Assembly (NCBI GenBank): GCA_032718865.1
Contig: JALUTQ010000026.1
Coordinates: forward strand, 1,054,001-1,118,000
Reading direction: 5' to 3'
Source of the DNA: Tilletia caries
Taxonomy: Eukaryota; Basidiomycota; Exobasidiomycetes; Tilletiales; Tilletiaceae
Length of the DNA stretch: 64,000 nucleotides
The translations under genes were made by a program, and so were the position numbers. The notes beneath the pieces are model-generated. The model had not been told where the DNA came from. It did no database searches and was given only the letters and a program-made list of their open reading frames with translations. This document shows positions 34,001 to 44,266 of this stretch, in pieces. Every line of letters starts with the position of its first letter. Positions within the stretch are counted from its first letter, which is position 1.

Positions 34001-36688
34001 TGTTTGTCGTACAATCCAGCGCGATGGTGGTGTCTGCACCGCTCTTGACTTCCCGGACGGCTATCATCAAGTTCGCGTCGATCCGGACGATGTGCCAAAG
34101 ACTGCCACACGAACACCCATAGGCGTCATCCTGAGGTTGGTGATGCAGCAGGGCGATACAAACGCGGGAGCTACATTTCAGCGGAATATGGACATCAGCT
34201 TCGAGGGTGGCGAGCAGATGGGAATACGAGCGTACATGGACAACTTATACATCCACACCAAAATTGAGGATCACGTCGAGACTCTTCGCTGGGTGCTGTC
34301 AAGACTGCGCGAGCACCGGTGGAAGGTTTCATTCGCTAAGGCCGAAGTTGCACGAGATGATCTTGAAGTGCTAGGCTTCAGGGTCAATGCAAACGGAGTG
34401 CATGTGGACGAGCGGAAGGTTTGGGACATCACAAAGCACCCGGAGCCCAAGGACATCAAGCAAATGCAATCCTTTCTGGGCATGGTCAATTACCTTTCCG
34501 ATCGCATGCCCGAGGTTGCGCTCCTAACGGCGCCGCTATCCGAGATCGCCACTCAGGGAGCTCGCTTCCTCATGACTCCCATGCGGCAGGAATCCTTCAG
34601 ACAAGTCAAAGACTTGGTCTCTCGGACAGTTGCTCTTTCTCCTATCAGCTCTGCTCTGGCCAAATCGAACGATCCCTGCGGACGAGTTTGGGTAGTGGCA
34701 GACGCTTCTGTCAGTGGTGTGGGTGGCTGGGTTGGTCAAGGGGAGCGCCATGACAATATGCGTCCGGCAGGCTTCTTTTCCAAGAAGTACACCTCCGCTC
34801 AATCAACTGGGCTACGCCAGATCAAGAACTTCTCGCCCTGGTGGCCACTCTCAATGCGTTTCGAAGTCAGCTGCTTGACGTTCCTCTCACCCTCGTCACA
34901 GACAGCAAGACAGCTTCGCGGTTGAGAGACAAGGCCGAGCTAAAGGGAAAGTCCTGGCGCTGGGATGACTTTCTTTCTGAGTTCATTGTACAGGAGATCG
35001 TTCACGTGCCTCGGACTCGCAATCAGCTTAGCGACTATCTGTCCAAGCTTGCTCTGGAGTATCCGGAGGCATTCACCACGATCTCGGACGAAGTCTGCGA
35101 CCCATGCCGCGGCGAGGACGAGGACGGTCGGCTGTCGGTGCAGGGCGATCGCATTAAGGTCGTCGAGTCCCAAGCGACTGAAACGGTCGACGAGCAAACG
35201 TCTTCGGGATGGGCAATGGCGTACGCAGACGATAGCACCTTCGCCGACGTCGTGGCACATCCGGAGCGGTACACAACTCTCTACCGCTGGGATGCCGAGG
35301 CCGGCATGCTCTATGCGATACGGTCTGGGGAGCCAGAGCTCCTAGTTGTGCCAAAGCAGAAGCGAAGCGAGATACTACGACAATCACACATCGGAGTGGG
35401 TCATCAAGGAGTGCGGTACACGATCTTTTCTATCAGACGACATTACTGGTGGCCGACTCTGGTCAAAGACGTGACGGACTTCTGCGCTGAGTGCGACTCG
35501 TGCCAGCGCTCCAAGTCTTCTTCGCAAAGTGCCGCTGGGTTCATTCGGTCGTTGACAATTCCGCGTGGGGCGTGGAAACATGTGGCTATCGACTTTGTTG
35601 GACCATTTCCGGCAGGAAAATCGAGGAACAATTTTCTGATGGTCAGCATCGATCGAGCATCAACCCAGGTCCGTCTTGCTGCATGCAAGACAAACCTGAC
35701 AGGCGAGGAAGCCGCGGAACTTTACCTTCGTACGGTGTACGTCCTGCATGGGTGGCCGTTGTCGTTGGTTTCGGATCGGGATCCACGATTTACAGGCGCT
35801 TTCTGGCAAGGCTTGATGCGTGGTACAGGAGTGGATCTCAAGATGTCCACCGCTTCTCACCCCGAAACCGATGGACAAGCGGAGGCAGCCAACAAGACAG
35901 TCGTCCAAATTCTTCGGTCTTTGCTGCTGGAGAAGCGTCTTCCTCACGCCGATTGGGAGCAGCTTCTACCGCACGTTGAGTTTGCGATGAATTCATCTCT
36001 GAATCGTTCACTTGGCATGACCCCATTTGACTACATTTATGGCGAAACTCCTGCAGCTATTCCTTCCATCGTCAAGGGTGTGCAGCCAGTCAGTGCGTCC
36101 GACTTTGCCGCTCGCGTGGAATTCCTGCGGGACTGGGCGTGGGACGGCGTGATGGCTGCTCGAACGATCCAGACTCGCGACGCAAATCGATCGCGGCGAG
36201 ACGATCCGACATACGCTGTCGGTGAACGCGTCTTTCTCTCCACCACAAACTTGCGGCTTCGAGAGGACAAGAAGCGTCCTTGGGCTGGGAAACTGCTTCC
36301 GAAATGGGTCGGGCCGTTCTTAGTGCTCAAGGAATCAAGTCCGAATTACCGTCTGGACCTGCCTACTTGGCTTCGGGTCCATCCTACGTTTCATACTCGG
36401 CTCTTGAAGCCTTGGAAGGGCGCCGATGACGTCGACGTTGAGGTCCCCAAACACGACGCCTTCGACAGCGACCTCACTCCCGTTGCTGTTGTCGATTTTC
36501 GGGACGTTAGTCTTGGAAACGAGTCGAGGCGTGAATTTTTGGTTCAATGGCGTGGGAATGTCGACGAAACTGCGCCTGCAGATACGTGGGAGGACGCAAT
36601 TAACGTTGTCGACCACTTCCCCAACCTCCCCGCCAACCTCACTCAAGGTCCACGCACACGTTCTTCCACAAAACGATCCGCCATCTAA
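31002..36688 (+). CDS. Ty3 Gag-Pol polyprotein with one frameshift
   Basis: Replication proteins of the element. First frame from the ATG at 31002 (open upstream too, so the start is uncertain) to 34925, second frame to the TAA at 36686-36688; they overlap near 34810-34925. Gag: FVFDLQRVFRTYPSNVSEAT and knuckle CFGCSGTGHSKAEC. Protease: YTLVDDGCTHNL, D-D-G where D-S/T-G is usual. RT: ALDFPDGYHQVRV and YMDNLYIHT, where the usual second Asp of YxDD is Asn. RNase H: VVADASVSGVGG, then the frame changes inside the domain (INWATPDQELLAL is in the other frame), so a one-base indel rather than programmed shifting. Integrase: HHCC finger, D in AIDFVGP, D in SDRDPRF, E in DGQAEAANK. C-terminal chromodomain-like FLVQWRGNVD. 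Probably non-autonomous as sequenced. Confidence 0.9.
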
Positions 36689-36750
36689 ACATTCTCAGTT
36701 CGATCTCGCCCTCTCGTTCTTCCTCCTGGACTCGCTCTGTTGGGGGACAG

Positions 36751-36985
36751 TGTAGGGCCTGAGTCTGTCCCTTCCTTTTCTTCTATTCGTTCCCTCTTCA
36801 CACTCCAACGGTGGTTCGTCGCGATCACCTCCACAATCCTCCGTGATCATTTTCTCTTCCATCCTTTTTCACTCTCTCTTCCTCTTGGACGTGTTGTACA
36901 TACATCTAGCGGACCACGAGCTAGAAAAATCACAACCAAGCCCGTTACTGTCGACTCTGCCTGCTCTGAGGTTCGCGACCCTTCA
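36751..36985 (+). repeat. 3' LTR
   Basis: 235 bp partner of the 5' LTR. It is preceded by the polypurine tract at about 36740-36750 and followed by the CCTTC duplication at 36986-36990. Confidence 0.95.
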
Positions 36986-37230
36986 CCTTCGCATGGTCGC
37001 GGCTCGGCAGCAGGAGGAGCTGACGCTGGAGGACAAGCTTCAAGGGCTGGAGGCGCAGCTGGCAGCTCTATCGTTTGGAGCGGACGCAGGCGCGCTGTGA
37101 AGTGATGATGATGATGATGATGATGATTGATTTTCAAGTGCGAGGTGAAAGAATTACAACGGAGACTTTCGATGCTCAACAAAGACGAGCACGGGCGCAC
37201 CGAGTCAGTACAAGACCAACTCCATTCTAC
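36986..37230 (+). pseudogene. decayed helical-protein gene, 3' part
   Basis: Continuation beyond the LTR element. With one CCTTC copy removed, the frame reads across as LSDLRMVAARQQEELTLED and then LQGLEAQLAALSFGADA to a TGA at 37098-37100. A coiled-coil-like reading (VKELQRRLSMLNKDEH) follows after an acceptor-like TTCAAG near 37136. A (GAT)n run lies at 37104-37128. It shows the element landed in a gene, though one already damaged upstream. Confidence 0.45.
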
Positions 37231-37274
37231 CCATCAGAGGTTCCCGAGAGATGCGCAGGCGCGCGTTGTCCTAA

Positions 37275-37932
37275 CTATGCCTGCTGGAGGACAGGAGGCT
37301 GGTGGTTGCAGTTGAAGGCATTAGATGCCCGAGCATACCGTGCGAAGGCGAGAGAGCCCTGCGGAGAGTCGAGTAGCCACGGGAGGGAGATTCGACCGCT
37401 GTCGTCGTGGAGTAGGTGCTGGAGAGTGGAGGGGGCCGTAGGTCTCGTAGAGTAGGGGGTGCTCTGGAGTTTTGAGGGCTTCGCATCGGCAGTTGAGAGA
37501 CGCGTCGTCGTGCTGGAATCGTTCGTGATATGGCGCAAAGTCGCCGTGCCCTGTGCGCACTGATAGCAGCAAGCCATGCAGTCGCCGCGGGAGAACCAGG
37601 TCGGGAGAAGGGCGGAGTGTCGGGGCCCGTACCCTGTATTGCGCGTAGTGTTGGTGCTCGCCCTTGATGAGGTCCCACCGCAATGACCAAACCTCGTGGA
37701 GCTGCTGCCGGTCCCAACGCTGGAAAGAGGCGAAGGTGCGCTCTTCCCACACTGCCTCATCAGGCGCGCGTCCGTCCACCGCCTTGCGCTCCGCGCCAGC
37801 TCTTGCCAGCTGGTCCGCACGCTCGTTTCCCTCAATTTCCGAGTGACCGGGGGACCCAGGCGATGGTGAGGCGGTGCCGGACGTGCGCGCTGTGAAGTAT
37901 TCCCTTTCGACTTCTTGTCGTGAACCGTGCAC
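37275..37932 (-). mobile_element. LINE (Tad1-like) RNase H remnant
   Basis: Minus-strand reading frames contain the end of a non-LTR retrotransposon polyprotein. The RNase H motif is GHSEIEGNERADQLARAGAE. It is followed by the helical tail and HGDFAPYHERFQ with a Cys pattern (LNCRCEALKTPEHPL) typical of the C-terminus of fungal Tad/I-type elements. Frame changes near 37840 and 37700 and the lack of RT and endonuclease show it is a 3' fragment. Confidence 0.6.
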
Positions 37933-38566
37933 TAATCTTGTAGCAAGGGCTCACCAGTGCACTTTGGCACGTTTGAGCTGAGTAATCACTGAAACTCTGC
38001 AGCAACCTTGGTCCGAACAGGGAACCGGAGTTGTTCGATGATGTCGAGCTCTCTCTCCACATCTTTTGCAGAGGAGCCACAGTATGATTGAACGGCACAT
38101 CTCTGGAAATCATAGGGTAGAGGATGAAGTGAGAAGTCATCCAGTAACGTTTCCTGTCGCATGCCATGACTCACCGGAACGATACTAGGCTAGAGATCGT
38201 TGTGCGTGAGGGTCATTCCGATCTGAGGAGGCGATACCTTAGTGGACTCAGAGCAGAACGAGAGGAGGGCATAGGACGTTTTGTGATGTTAATGTATGGC
38301 AGCTAGGAGATCACTTGCGCAACCACACATCACAAAGCCTCGCAGTCAGAAATTGAACTTTGAACAGAGTAGACGATAGAAGAGAGACACGGGGTGGTCC
38401 TCGAGAACGGAGCCTGGGCCGATCAGCCGAAACAATGATCAATGATCATTGCCTGTAAAGTTACGTTCGATGGAGCATCGCATCTTCCTGAGTTCCTCCA
38501 TCATCACCTTCTTTCTGTCTTCTGATCGCTCGGGTTCTCTCGCTCTGCAACTGAATTCAGTCAAAG
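37933..38566. other. spacer before the second DIRS-like element
   Basis: No firm gene. A minus-strand segment at 38174-37989 reads VERELDIIEQLRFPVRTKV to a stop and may be a gene scrap. A nested palindrome AATGATCAATGATCATT lies near 38434-38450. The left end of the DIRS-like element must fall here, but I could not find its terminal repeat. Confidence 0.35.
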
Positions 38567-40854
38567 ATGGTGCGTGGCATATCTGCATCTGTCGAGCCCT
38601 CTGTGACTCTCGCGCAAGACAAGCAAGCTCTCTACGAGAAGCAAGCTGAGGGCGACAAACTGGCCAACTTCATCATCGACCAATGCGAGCCCGGTACTCT
38701 CGAAGAATTCCTCGCGCTTCGAGGCACTGGCCTCTCTGCGGAGGAAGCGATTGCTGAACTGGGACTCAACTTCGAAGATTTCGAAGAGCCTGACGTTTCG
38801 GAACCTGCTCTGGACACTGAAGACAAGCAAGCCGACACTGGTCGCACTACTCGAGCTCGATCGGCATCTGTCCCGTCCAAGAAGGTGAGCATCTTTCTGT
38901 ACCCTGTTCCTGTTTCTCTTGTCCCTCTTCTCTACCAGAGGGGTTTGTTCTACCTGCCTCTCGTACAATCATGCGTTGCCACTCGGTTACATGCGTCAAA
39001 ACCTGACTGTATGCGCTTTCAATCTGTTCTTCTTCTGACACTTGTCTCTTACTCTGTTTTTCTTCCACCAGTCTGCTGGCAAGAAGAAGGCTACGCCTCA
39101 GGCACAGGTTGAGGAGTCCTCTCCCCGTGTCCAGGTTAGTCCAGTATCTGTTGACCTATCTGTTCTGTCTTGCCTTGTTACTGATCTGTCTTCTGTCTGT
39201 TCCTTTCTGCTTGCTGCTACAGCCAACTGCCTCAACCTCTAAGACCTCGGGCATCAAGAGGATCAGGGTTGTATCGACGAGCTCTGAAGGTAACGAGCGC
39301 GGCGTCCCCAAACCTCGAGTCGAATCAGAGACTGGTGAAGCGGAATCGGTCTCGGTCACTCGCGACATCCCAGCTCCAACTCTGGGACGACCTGCCCAAC
39401 CGGTACTGTCCAAGGTTCTTGCTCGACCGACAGCTGCCACTCGCTTTTCGACGCCCCCTACGTCTGCTCTGTCTCTCGCCTCGGTTTTTCAGCTCAGCCC
39501 TCCTTCAAAGAAGGCCAGCAACGAGATCCTCAGCCGCTCCAAGAGGATTCTCTTGAAGCTGAGGCCGTCGGTTCTGACTCGATCCTCCAGCCTCCTGCGC
39601 CCACCACGGGCTCTGAGCTTGGTCTGTTTGGTCCCTCTGAGTCGACCTTCTCCTTCAATCAAGCTCCTGCTCAAGACTCGGGACCTTCACTCTCGCCCTC
39701 GATCGGTCTCGCCATTGGCTCTCCTGCTCGGTACCCAATCGGCGCAGCCCACATCTCAGGTCCTCCTGCTCCTCCGCTGCTCACTCGAAACAAGACTATT
39801 GCTGACCCTCTGGGGCATGTCGGATACAATCCCAACGGGGTAGTCGGCTCGTTCTTCAAGATGCCAGCCACATCGGTGATCGAAAAGGTGGCGGCTCCGA
39901 TATATGTCCCGCTGTGGCATTTCACAACCGAAGGCATCGCCGAGGGCTATCACCACATGTCCAACTGGACCGAAGTCGGTAAACGTCTGGCCAACGTTCT
40001 GCAGTCTGAGGTGGAACTGCCGCCGATAAAGATCCCCGACGAGTTCATGGGATTCGAAACCTTCTTCCAAGCTGCTGACTACCAAGTCAAAGTCCTGCGC
40101 GAGATCGCCAAGGGCGAGATCGACCCTCTCAAGCAGATGATGCTGTCGGAAGAGGCGGCTATATGGACGGCCGCATACAACGAGTGCCTCAAACGCAGAC
40201 TCGCGAACAAGTCTCGACTGGGCGCTCATCATGCGCTACATCTTCTACCTCCGCTCTCAGTACTACTCGATACCGGTGGGCCCGGCTCGGATCAACCCTT
40301 CTCTGTGGCAACCGGCCATCTGGGACACGGTTCTGTCTGAGCGACAAGGCTCGCAGCTGTCCGGCTCAACTGCTTACTTCCCATCTGGACAAGTTCAGCA
40401 GCCACAGCACTTGGCCTTCCAATACCAGTCCCAGCCCTTTGCTCAGCAGCAGCAGCAACCGGTTCAGCAGCAGCAGCAACAGCAAGCTCAGGGCCAAGGA
40501 TCCTCGTCTCGTAAGAAGGCGGCCAAGCAACAGCAGCCCTTTCAGTCTGGCTCCCGAGGTGGTACCCAGGCCGCCCCGGGAGCATGTGTCATCTGCGGAA
40601 AGACCACGATCCCTCACAACTTCAAAGAGTGCAATTCTCCACCAACCGGAAAATCTGCTCCCTTTGCTTCCCGAAACGAAGCCGGTCACCTCGTTCGCAT
40701 CTCGGACGGAGCAGCTCTCTGCATGCGATGGAACCGTACCTCGTGCGGCAACCAACGCTGCTTCCCACACCAGTGCAGTATCTGCGGAGCCACTAACCAC
40801 GGTGCACAACAGTGCAGTCTTGTGGGCGCGACTGTTCCCGGACAGAGCGCCTGA
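38567..40854 (+). CDS. Gag-like protein of DIRS-like element 2 (introns, one frameshift)
   Basis: Putative capsid/nucleic-acid-binding protein. From the ATG at 38567, exons 38567-38884, 39072-39134 and 39223 onward join in frame (GTGAGC-CCAG, GTTAGT-ACAG). A third, weaker intron 39403-39497 (GTACTG-CTCAG) is needed to keep frame. The middle region reads KVAAPIYVPLWHFTTEGIAE and WTEVGKRLANVLQSEVELP, seen in gag-like proteins of such basidiomycete elements. Near 40222 the frame changes by one base (indel). The C-terminal part has a Gln-rich tract and Cys/His clusters (CVICGKTTIPHNFKEC, CMRWNRTSCGNQRC, CSICGATNHGAQQC). Ends at TGA 40852-40854. Confidence 0.65.
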
Positions 40855-40876
40855 GGATCGGCCCTTCAACCCTGAT

Positions 40877-42455
40877 GCCTCGAGAAGGCTCTTAAAGAGC
40901 TCAACCTGATCCATGCTTTCCCAAATCTCGCCGGACACATGCGAGATGGATTTGGTTTCGGCATCCCACCAATCCGCAAGACTCAAACCGCTGACAATCA
41001 CTTCTCTGTTCGCCAAAATCCTGCTGCACTTGACAAAATCATGGTCAAGGAAACCTCGAAGGCTAGGTGGGCCGGGCCCTTCTCACGACTGGAGATAGAG
41101 AGCATTCTCCACAGCCCTTTCCAAACCTCGCCACTCAAGTTCCTCGTCAAACCGAATGGCGATCTGCGTCCTCTGCAAAACTTCTCGTTCCCCTACGACG
41201 ACTCGTATCCGAGCATCAATTCATACATCGACTCGAACCATTTCTTGACAGAATGGGACGGAGTACGCATCGTCCAACAACAGATTCGGGACCTCAAGTC
41301 CCGGTACTCCTATCTCGACGCTGCCACTGCTGACGCCAAGGAGGCTTTCAGAGCCTGCCTTGCGCGATTTGACCAACTTCCGGGAACGGTCATCAAGTTT
41401 GGTCCAGACCAGTTTATCTGGACCTATTCATGGGCTTCGGCCTTGCATCTGCGACCGGAGTTTGGGGAACGGTTGCGGACGCACTGAAGGCAATCCTGAA
41501 AGTCAGGTTGTCAGGAAAACTAGAGCTGTCCAAGTGGGTGGACGACTTCTTCTTGTTCCGTCTTGACCCAACCTTGTCCATCGATCAAGTCATGGAGGCG
41601 GTTCAAGACATTCGGTTCCCTTGGAACCCGGAGAAGACAACGGACTTTTCGAAGCTGCCTCGGTACATCGGCTGGGATTGGGACTTAGACAATCTCAGGA
41701 TGATCCTGCCTCGAAACAACAAGGACAAGTACGTCGACAAAGCGAAGGGCTTCCAAGAATCGACTCCCCGATCGCTGAAGGAAGTAGAGGAGCTGGTCGG
41801 TTCGCTGCTGCATGTCTCAATCGTTGCGAGAGACCTCTGCCCCTACCTTGCTGAACTGTTCAAGATGTCGGCTCTCTTCGATCCCTCGCTGCCCCTCAAG
41901 AAACACTACGTTCCGGTCCAAGTTCGGCATGACATGGCGCAGTGGATAACGGCTCTGTCTGCCACTCCCTTCGTCCGGTCCTTCAAGGTGTCGGAGAATC
42001 AGTTCGGAGATGTGGTCTATGTAGACGCATCGACTGAATGGGGGATCGGAATCGTTGTAGGTGAACGATGGGCTGCTTGGAAGTGGTTGCCCGGTTGGGA
42101 TGCTGAGAACCGAGGCATCAACTGGGGAGAAGCGGTAGCTCTGGAGCTGGGTCTGCGTGCGGCTGTGGCGTACGGCGCGGCTAAGAAGGTCGTCACCTTC
42201 TGGTCTGACAACCAGGGTGTCATCGGCTCGTACAAGAAGGGATTCTCTCATTCGGCACACATCAACTCGGTGCTGAAGAGAGTAGTCCAGCTCGAGATGG
42301 AGCACAGGCTCCACGTCAAGATCGACTATGTCGAATCGGCTCTGAACCCTGCCGACGCTCCCTCTCGCGGAGAAGTTCTGCCCGGTCCTCAACTGAAGGT
42401 CCCGGACATCCCCCCATCAATCTCTGTCTTTCTCGATGAGGTACGGGTCAATTGA
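40877..42455 (+). CDS. RT-RNase H of DIRS-like element 2 (one frameshift)
   Basis: Reverse transcriptase: RPLQNFSFPYDDSYPSINSY (fingers), YLDAATADAKEAFRACLARF (palm A), FGLASATGVWGTVADALKAI, then KWVDDFFLFR, the V-D-D active site. RNase H: VYVDASTEWGIG, WGEAVALELGLR, FWSDNQGVIG, NPADAPSRGE. The frame changes by one base near 41430 (from TYSWASAL to MGFGLASAT), inside the RT. No intron here, unlike element 1. No start codon is clear, and the frame overlaps the gag end as if translated by fusion. Stop at 42453-42455 overlaps the recombinase frame by 20 bases. Confidence 0.75.
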
Positions 42456-43701
42456 CTACGTTCTCAAAGAGAACCGGCGGTTCAATGCCAACAAGAAGCT
42501 CGAGTTCAGCGCCTTCGGGGTGAGGCAAGATCTGGATTCCTCGTTTCCGTCGGCATTCCCGCCTCCCAAAGGCATCACAGCCTTTCCAGATTCGGAAGAA
42601 GCTTTACGACAAGATCTGTTTCCGAATGTCGCAACTCACGAACGTCTGCTCTCTTGGAGGCCGGGCCTAACAGCGGCCGCTCCTCTCACTCTCGCATCTG
42701 GCAAACTCTTCCCTGCATCGGTCGTACACAATCAAGTTCGGTCTGCTCTCCACGCCTCCCTAGAGCCTTCAACTCGAGCGAACTACGGTTCTGCAATCGG
42801 CGTCTTTCTCAAGTTCTGTTTCTCAGCTGATCTTCTCGTTCAAGACATCTTTCCGATCACACAAGGCCTCCTCCTCGCGTTCGTCTCGTCGGCATACGGC
42901 TCCAAGTCAGACAGGACGGTCCGGAATCATCTGTCGGCCCTCAAGGCTTGGCATGAGATGTGGGCGTTGCCCTGGACAAGGTATGGCCTTGTTGATCGGG
43001 CCCTTCAAGGGGTAGCAAAATGCGCCCCGGGCAAAGCTGCTCTCCGACCTCCAATTCAAGTCGTGGACCTTTCTGCTGTTCAACTCTTCCTCCAACCTTC
43101 GACCAACCCGCTACATGCGGCTGTCTGGACTTGCTCCCTCTGTGCTTTCTGGGCAGTTTGCCGACTTGGCGAACTCACGGTTCCTTCTCCTCTCCTCGTC
43201 AACCCGGCAAGACACGTTTGTCGGTCACACGTTGGTCAATCTCGTTCTGTCGGTCAAGATCTTGCGGCTCTACAGATTGATCTACCCTGGACCAAGACCA
43301 CCGGCACGGATGGCATGGCAAAGATCATTTCCTCCCGAGACGACGAACTTGATCCCCTTCACGCTCTGCAGTGGCATCTTCACCTCAACTCTTCAACCAC
43401 TGCCGATCTCGACTCAACGCCACTCTTCTCGTACAAGGTTTCTGCTGGTTCTGGCTTCCGTCTCGTTCCCCTCACCAAAGGCAAGATGCTGGAGGTGTTC
43501 TCTGACGCACTCCTCAGAGCTCGACGACCAACCTTTTCTGGGCACTCCTTCCGGATTGGAGGTGCGACACACTACTGGCATCAAGGAGCCACGGTCGATC
43601 AGATCAAGCTTTTGGGTGGTTGGGCGTCGGACTCCTTTCGGGTATACCTGCGTGATCCCATTGCTGGCATTGCTCCATTGCAGCAACAGTTAGGGGGATA
43701 G
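42436..43701 (+). CDS. tyrosine recombinase of DIRS-like element 2, intact frame
   Basis: 421 codons from the ATG at 42436 to TAG at 43699-43701 with no disruption. Core-binding domain: LHASLEPSTRANYGSAIGVF. Catalytic residues: R in CRLGELTVPS, H and R in FSGHSFRIGGATH, W in LLGGWASDS, Y in RVYLRDPIAG. Together these are the R-H-R-Y set. It shares WTKTT and the HSFRIGG block with the recombinase at 3562-4807 but is otherwise well diverged, so the two elements are different families. Confidence 0.85.
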   Translation: MRYGSIDYVLKENRRFNANKKLEFSAFGVRQDLDSSFPSAFPPPKGITAFPDSEEALRQDLFPNVATHERLLSWRPGLTAAAPLTLASGKLFPASVVHNQVRSALHASLEPSTRANYGSAIGVFLKFCFSADLLVQDIFPITQGLLLAFVSSAYGSKSDRTVRNHLSALKAWHEMWALPWTRYGLVDRALQGVAKCAPGKAALRPPIQVVDLSAVQLFLQPSTNPLHAAVWTCSLCAFWAVCRLGELTVPSPLLVNPARHVCRSHVGQSRSVGQDLAALQIDLPWTKTTGTDGMAKIISSRDDELDPLHALQWHLHLNSSTTADLDSTPLFSYKVSAGSGFRLVPLTKGKMLEVFSDALLRARRPTFSGHSFRIGGATHYWHQGATVDQIKLLGGWASDSFRVYLRDPIAGIAPLQQQLGG

Positions 43702-43875
43702 CGGTCGTCCATTCTGGTTTCTTTGCTGCTCTTCTTCCTGCTTCCTGTTACCATCGTCAGCATTTCTCTGTTCTCTTGTCATCATCGTCAGCATCACTCT
43801 GTTCTCTTTTGTTCTCAATCCTGTTCTGCATTCTGTCCTGTTACGATGAATCAATGTCTGTTGCAGTGCTTGCCA

Positions 43876-44110
43876 GGATATTATGACCGGGAGGAGTCCT
43901 ACAGGTCATATGACCTAAATAGGAGTCATAAAGTCATAAGTCATATAACGATAATAGGAGTGGCCAGGGAGGTCATGTCATATGACCAGATCCCGGGCGA
44001 GCCAGTCATAATATGACATTATGACCAAGATTATGACCGGTTTCCTGTCATATTTTGAATGGTCCTATTAAGATTCCTATTGTCATAATAAGACTCCTAA
44101 ATATGACCCA
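43876..44110. repeat. left palindromic repeat array
   Basis: TATGAC-type motifs recur about every 15-30 bases. The perfect palindrome GGTCATATGACC is near 43905 and a near copy (GTCATATGACC) near 43977, with several ATTATGACC and GTCATAA. Related array in reverse at 48216-48334. Confidence 0.7.
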
Positions 44111-44266
44111 ATTATGACTTGAGCTCTAATTTTTGACCTGGCGCGGGCGTTGAGTGGCGGCGTTTTCAGTATAAAATTAAGCATTTTGACACCTTCCGTG
44201 TCTCCCGCATCCCCCTGCCTCTCCTCCCGATACAGGAAAAACGCTCCGAAGCTCGGGATCTCTAAG

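Larger units (their letters stand above)
30444..36985 (+). mobile_element. Ty3/Gypsy LTR retrotransposon (chromovirus type), recent insertion
   Basis: Complete 6542 bp element with 235 bp LTRs (30444-30678, 36751-36985), each starting TG and ending CA. They differ at two positions only, so the insertion is young. It is flanked by a perfect 5 bp target duplication, CCTTC (30439-30443 and 36986-36990). A purine-rich tract (TGGGGGACAG) sits directly before the 3' LTR. Order is gag, protease, RT, RNase H, integrase, chromodomain-like end, which is Ty3/Gypsy. No tRNA primer site is obvious after the 5' LTR, so self-priming as in some chromoviruses is possible. It split an already decaying host gene. 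Confidence 0.95.
38567..43701 (+). mobile_element. DIRS/Ngaro-like retroelement 2 (gag, RT-RNase H, recombinase)
   Basis: Fuller relative of the element at 1.4-4.8 kb. Order: gag (38567-40854), RT-RNase H (about 40877-42455), tyrosine recombinase (42436-43701). Gag and RT carry one small frameshift each, while the recombinase frame is intact. No methyltransferase domain is seen. Terminal repeats not resolved; a 31 bp tandem pair behind the recombinase (43752-43812, CATCGTCAGCAT) could be part of split direct repeats. Confidence 0.82.

Noticed and set aside
43752..43812. Possible CRISPR-like or satellite array
   Set aside because: Only two 31 bp units, in a eukaryotic retroelement tail; at most part of terminal repeats.
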